64,000 nucleotides of DNA, from positions 70,555,345-70,619,344 of the forward strand of contig OX328096.1 in NCBI GenBank assembly GCA_946811185.2, in the 5' to 3' direction. Made by a program: the position numbers and the translations under genes. This document shows positions 59,601-64,000 of this stretch, in pieces; the first letter of the stretch is position 1, and each line of letters starts with the position of its first letter. Source of the stretch: Hippopus hippopus (taxonomy: Eukaryota > Mollusca > Bivalvia > Cardiida > Cardiidae). The notes below the pieces were generated by a model that was given only the letters and a program-made list of their open reading frames with translations, searched no databases and was not told the DNA's origin.

Positions 59601-61447
59601 TCTTAAGGTTTTTTTTTTTTTTTTCTATTTCCTTCAGACATCTGAAAGTGAGGAAACCAAGCCAAAAGAAAAAACACAGCCAACTCAAGTGCCTTTAGGA
59701 AGAGGTGCAATTTTTTCTGCACTAAGCGCTCAAGGAGGAGCTGGTAAAGTTTTGCTTTAACTCACCTGAGCACATTGTGCACATTATTTAATTCCCCAGT
59801 GTTGAACTTACTTCAGTGTCTGCTATCAACTTTAATCTGTTTTGACTTTGGGTGCTAGTCTTAAGGAAATTTTGCCAAAGGTTAACATTTACTCTACCAT
59901 TGGAGTTGGTGTCTGCATTTATGAAAATTTTTAAAAGCTCACATTTTTCAAACAATAGTAATGAATAAAGCAAAGCCTCAAGATACATCTTTATAGCCAT
60001 AGAGTAAACAAATGCTGTTAAAACTTTCCATTGTGCAGAATCTAATTAGCTGTTTAAACATAGATAAAAAATCGCTATAAGGTGTATGGGATATAGAAAT
60101 GCAAGGGATTTGTCCTCAATTTAAACCAGAAACTGGGTTGTTATGTCTAGGGATAGCCTCCAGAGAATGAAATGCATTTTCTATGCATCATAATCTGTGC
60201 AACTTTGCAACCGTCAGGGGCAACATTTGGCATGAAGATACAAGAATAATTATGGTTTCATAAAATAAAGGTAAAATTGGTTAAAAAACTGGATGAAAAC
60301 AAGTTAAGATGTATCATAATACAAGCAACATGGAAATTGATAAGAAAAAGAAAAACCTCTTTTCCATTTGTGTGATGAAAGCATATCAATTGTATTAAAA
60401 TCATTGATCTTTCAGGAGGGGATGCAGCCCCAAGACCAATGGGAAGAGGATTGGCTCAGATGCATGCATTACTGCAAGCGTAAGTTTGACCTTATAAATG
60501 GATGTAGTATTTGAGCTGTTTACAGTGTGTCAACGAGAGTTTAATTCTTTACCAAAAGATTTTAGACTTGTCCAAATTCAAAGCATTTGCAGACAAAAAT
60601 TTAAATGTGGCTCAAAAGATGAAATTTTCCTTTGATAGGGCAGAAAACATTGTGGGAAAAGGAGAAAATGCTGGTAATCAACATTTCTATAGGCTGCTTC
60701 TTCAGGGTTGTTAAAACTAAGGATTGTGTGGTAAAGGGTTAATGAAATGAGATGGGTTTTGAAAACATTGTTGAAAAACCAGAAAAATCTGATAAGCAAC
60801 ATTTTCTTCTATTCCCACAATGTTTTCTTCCCTTTCACAGTCTTACATTAAATTTAGTCATGCTTGATTTGTTTTCTGCAAGTGCTGATGGTGTACATGA
60901 GTGTAAAATTTTGTTGTCTGGTAAAGGTCTAAACTTTTACCAAACAATCCTGGGTCTAAAGGAGCCTGGGAAGTAAGCCTTTGGAAAACACTGTGGGTGA
61001 AGGAGAAAATTCTAGTAACCAGCATTTTCTCTTTTTTCCCCACAATGTTTTCTTATCTGTCAGGGACAAATATCACCATTTTAACCATCTTTAATTTCTG
61101 GTCTTCAAATGATTTCAATTTGGACAAGTCTAAGATTGTTTTGTCTGGCTAAGGGTTAGACCCATGTTATTTACTTATGTACACAGGGCTGGCCAGTCAT
61201 TACCACAGACAGCAGCCAGAGGAGCTGCATTTTTGCAGCATGGATCTCAAGGCCTTACTCAACCTGAACCAAAGTCAGCTAGTACACTGCCTGTTCAAAA
61301 GTCAACTCCTCATCCAACAAGTATTCCATCAGACTCCCAGTCTCAGCCAAGTGGAGCAAGTGATTCAAGGCCGCCAGTTCGTGGATTGGCTGCTATGTCA
61401 TTGGACAGGACACCCACTATAAATAGATCTGGACAAGAAGGAAAACC
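53582..61447 (+). CDS. RG-motif protein, probable Piwi-family N-terminus (4 coding exons, incomplete)
   Basis: Four in-phase exons give 173 codons starting MASGYGRGGRGAALLQAMSQ. The protein so far is disordered, Gly/Arg/Pro/Ser-rich, and repeats an (G)RG-x3-(L/F)-x3 motif five times: GRGAALLQAM, GRGAIFSALSAQ, GRGLAQMHALLQA, ARGAAFLQHG and RGLAAMSL. Arg-Gly repeats of this kind form the N-terminal tail of Piwi proteins, where methylated Arg binds Tudor proteins in germline piRNA granules. PAZ and PIWI domains would lie to the right of the window, so the identification rests on the tail alone. Other RG-rich RNA-binding proteins remain possible. Confidence 0.5.
53873..54084. mobile_element. MITE copy in intron of the RG-motif gene
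   Basis: TTAACCCTGTACCACATAAT at the left, GGTAAAGAGTTAA at the right, shortened palindromic core. Same family as 23689-23917. Confidence 0.7.
54471..58123. mobile_element. Composite repeat element with ~145-bp tandem units, inverted relative to 8043-11262
   Basis: Starts AGCTCACCTGAGCACGAAGT and ends near GGGCCATCATGGCTCTCTTG, the counterparts of the 8043-11262 termini. About 13 units of ~145 bp (GTACGCTCTAGAGGCCACAT..TTGGTCAGAATGTTTGTCTT) read as the reverse complement of the 8-10 kb array. The array is interrupted by a hAT-like insertion at 56116-57565. Intronic, non-coding. Confidence 0.75.
56116..57565. mobile_element. hAT-like non-autonomous element (1450 bp) nested in the array
   Basis: Inverted termini CAGTGCTAGCTCTG / CAGCGCGAGCACTG, flanked by GGTAAT at 56110-56115 and 57566-57571. 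Repeated TCGACAATT subterminal motifs lie at the right end (57470-57550). It carries two partial MITE cores (~56330 and ~56515). No transposase-length frame. Confidence 0.65.
58445..59637. other. Intron of the RG-motif gene, repeats only
   Basis: Diverged MITE at ~58613-58833 (TCAACCCTTTCC..GGAAAGGGTTAA) and fragments at ~58990-59040 and 59320-59400. No coding exon seen. Confidence 0.5.
59638..59743 (+). CDS. RG-motif gene, exon 2
   Basis: Acceptor CCTTCAG after a pyrimidine tract; encodes TSESEETKPKEKTQPTQVPL and GRGAIFSALSAQGGAG; donor CTG|GTAAAG. In phase with the previous exon over a ~6-kb intron. Confidence 0.8.
60416..60479 (+). CDS. RG-motif gene, exon 3
   Basis: Acceptor CTTTCAG; encodes GGDAAPRPMGRGLAQMHALL then Q and a split Ala; donor GC|GTAAGT. 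Third RG motif. Confidence 0.8.
60541..60742. mobile_element. MITE copy
   Basis: TTAATTCTTTACCAAAAGAT at the left, GTGTGGTAAAGGGTTAA at the right; only the first core arm is complete. Two more diverged copies follow directly (~60745-60930 and ~60930-61158). Confidence 0.65.
61187..61447 (+). CDS. RG-motif gene, exon 4
   Basis: Acceptor TACACAG; encodes AGQSLPQTAARGAAFLQHGS, a Ser/Pro/Gln-rich middle and PPVRGLAAMSLDRTPTINRS; donor CC|GTAAGT. The downstream exons are outside the window. Confidence 0.82.
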
Positions 61448-64000
61448 GTAAGTGTATAGAAAGCAAGTAAAGATAAGTGCTCTATATAAGGGCTTTATTT
61501 CCATCCTCAAACAGAGCTTCAGATGGAGGGAGTGATTTTGATTTCAAAATTGAAAATATTAGTTATTCTCCACTAAACCCTATGTTATGGGTTCTTAATA
61601 AAATCGTCTCATCGAGACGATTCTAATGAGTTCCCACAACATAGGGTTTGGAAGAGAAATAATGGATTTAGAATACTATCATTCCCTCTTATTTGGAGCT
61701 TTGCTTAAATGAGCATGTAGCTTTTTGTTATGTGTTATTGAATCAGGATTGAGATTTTCACCTGATTGTTTTTTAATATGATACACAATAAATGTAAAGA
61801 GATAGCCAAGGCATTTCCTGCTTATTCATGGAGGAAGTGTGTTGCACTAGACTTAACACGCAGTGACGCTATACAAAAACACCAAAGACAATGAAAGAAT
61901 CAAAGCACTGAAAGCACTGCTAAGTTGGAATGCGGTAAATGCAACACAAACTTGTTTCTTTCTCTGTTTTTTTAACGATGTCTTTGAAACCTTTCTTTCT
62001 TATGGTATTCCTACTTTTCATGAGGTCTATAGATCCCTCGGTTTATTTGAAATTAAAAGATTGCTTCTTTGGTGATTAGAGTAGTTTGCTTCAAAGTGAA
62101 ACATTTTCATATTACATGGCTGAAAGTGAGGAATTTTGAGAAACCTGATTGGACATCTGACAATTTTTCACACGGAAAACAAAAGAAAATGTGATATTTT
62201 GGAAAAGTTTACAACCTGAACTTCAAGCACATGCCTGCTAACTTTCGACCATGATATTTTTTGCAAAACAAGACCTTTTTTTTTGTGAAAAACAAATGCC
62301 TCTGTAACAGCCAATTATCTGGTGAATGGCTTTGATGTTTGACTTCGACCTTGTCAGATTACTATGACCTTGTCATCAGCAGATCTCTATCCATGACTGT
62401 TGCCTTCGTACCAAATATGAACATTTTTATTTAAATGTTAAGTTTCTGTGATAACTTTTGAAGAAAGGATCAAAATATTGACATTGACATTGGACTTGTG
62501 ACCCTCATTATATGCATATTGACAGGAAGTACATTCTTACCGTGATCAGGGTTAAAAGTTGACTTTGGTCTTGGACATGTGACCCTCATAAGGTGCATAT
62601 TGACGAAAGGTGTCTACATGAAAAATATGAGCATTGTTCAATGTAACTTGAATAATTTTGGAGTAATAGGGAAATGCTAAGTTTTTACCAGATGGACGCC
62701 AAAACGACATTGAAACGCTATGTCTCACTCACCACAAGCGGGCTTGACAACAGTATGCTTCCGATCTTTCGATGTGGGGCATGAACATCATATCCGATGT
62801 AGATAAACAGTTGTGCAACACTGTTAAGATATGGTCCGATCATTCCAGAGAAAATGGACTTGCGAAGATCATTCAAGTCAAGATTTTTGACAAACCTTAA
62901 ATTGTGATTTTGAACTTTTAAGCCAAGGAGCTACTCCTGCAACAAGCACAACTATAGCTGACCCCTATAATATGTATTATGCTGCCTAAACATTGGATTT
63001 ATACTAATAGAGACTCAGTCTGCAAGTCAACTGTGGACAGACAGACAGAGAGTACAGGCTTAAACAGTAACAAGAGTGCCGCATGCTGGTACCACGCTCG
63101 GCTGTGGGTGCTGGATAGTGAAAAAGATCTAAATCGAAAAAGGGACAAAATTCTTACAAAATGCATTTGGAGTTATTTCCCTTGATGGCATAGGTTGCTG
63201 TTTTGATAGTGAACATATACTCCGAGTTTCAAGAAAATACAATTAGTAATAATAAATCGCGTGAAATCAAGTAAACGCTACTGCTCTTGAAATCGGCAGT
63301 TTAGTTTTTATACAGTGACCTCTCGAGACACAATTTTCACGCCAGTCGCAAACTAAAACTCATTCCTGCAACCTTTATACACGCGGCGATTGATACATCG
63401 ACTCGATATTTATTGTTCGTGATCCAAAATTAAAAAATTCATCGATATTTAAACTGTTTACTTAACCCCAAGATGATTCTGTGCATCCACTAACTATCAA
63501 ATGAAGTCAATGCGCGCTGTAGATACTTGATTTCACGATATTAAGGGAAGTAATGAAATGCAAATAGTTTTAATCGAAAGAGTTTTTCATGTTAATAAAT
63601 ATTCACAAGACTTTGTCTCCTATCAATGACGTTTTTAACAAAATTATTGACAAAATGTATATGAACTATTTTCTTAAAGTGTGCAATAAGGCCGTTTAGA
63701 AAGTGAAACTAGGCCATTTGGAAACTGAAACTTGTTTTCTGAGAAATAAAGATCACGTGATTACCAAATAAGCAAACACCGAAGCACAGCGACATATTCA
63801 TACGCTGTCTTTACTTTCTTTTTGAATCTTTTAAAAACAAGTCTACGAAGGTTTTGATGGCTATTTATGCATATTTGTCCCGAAAGTAATACATGTCCCA
63901 TATTATTATCTTTGGTTATTACAAACGGGTCGTCCATGGCAAGTTGAGATGAAAACCAGTCCCTGGTGTATTCATATCCTTGTGTTGTGTTCTTCGGGTA
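61448..64000. other. Downstream intron of the RG-motif gene, no exon seen
   Basis: Contains a fold-back repeat at 61574-61652 (AAACCCTATGTT..AACATAGGGTTT), a GACCTTG-type dispersed repeat at 62285-63070 ending in CAGACAGACAGAGAG, and the GTGCCGCATGCTGGTACCA repeat at 63070-63240. The last ~750 bp are unassigned. Confidence 0.5.

Overview
The window is eukaryotic, AT-rich and intron-rich, with dense non-coding repeats. It most likely comes from a bivalve mollusc. The evidence is the set of dispersed repeats typical of clam genomes (arrays of ~145-bp units ending in CTCACCTGAGCAC-type termini, tRNA-derived SINEs with an ATTG-type tail, ACGGACGG microsatellites) combined with animal genes split by long introns. 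The species cannot be fixed from the sequence.

Layout. (1) Positions 1-26.2 kb, minus strand: most of CCAR1 (cell division cycle and apoptosis regulator 1). Fourteen coding exons (739 codons) run from the start codon at 26195 to beyond the left edge. Every splice junction is in phase. The introns are full of MITEs, SINEs and tandem-repeat elements. (2) 26.2-29.0 kb: gene-free DNA upstream of CCAR1. (3) 29010-44765: a complete 15,756-bp Polinton/Maverick element, bounded by ~650-bp terminal inverted repeats (AGTAGTTAGG...CCTAACTACT) and a perfect 6-bp target-site duplication, AAGAAA. (4) 44.8-53.5 kb: repeats, tandem duplications, a hAT-like element and a 5S-rRNA-like direct repeat. (5) 53.58 kb to the right edge, plus strand: the first four coding exons of an RG-motif-rich gene that resembles the N-terminus of a Piwi-family protein. 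Its third intron and flanks hold more repeats.

The Polinton is the centrepiece. It carries a protein-primed family-B DNA polymerase, a SAP/NUMOD-like protein, major and minor (penton) jelly-roll capsid candidates, a pX/pVI-like core protein, a glycine-rich membrane-active candidate, two recurrent Polinton-type proteins of unknown function, a dUTPase-fold-like protein, a packaging ATPase, a zinc-ribbon/phospholipase A2 protein, an rve integrase with chromodomain, an adenain-like protease and a trimeric-fibre-like protein with five repeats and a C-terminal head. A Pro/Gln-rich protein is encoded inside each inverted repeat. Together these form a virion-type gene set (replication, integration, capsid, genome packaging, maturation, attachment and membrane penetration) in a transposon that looks recently inserted, since the inverted repeats differ at only a handful of positions. 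Three reading frames are nevertheless broken or displaced, and all three shift in the same direction: the polymerase at its catalytic motif A, the ATPase just after its Walker A motif, and the integrase before its first catalytic Asp. Most genes have a TATATAAA-like box only a few bases from the ATG, which suggests a virus-like promoter system.
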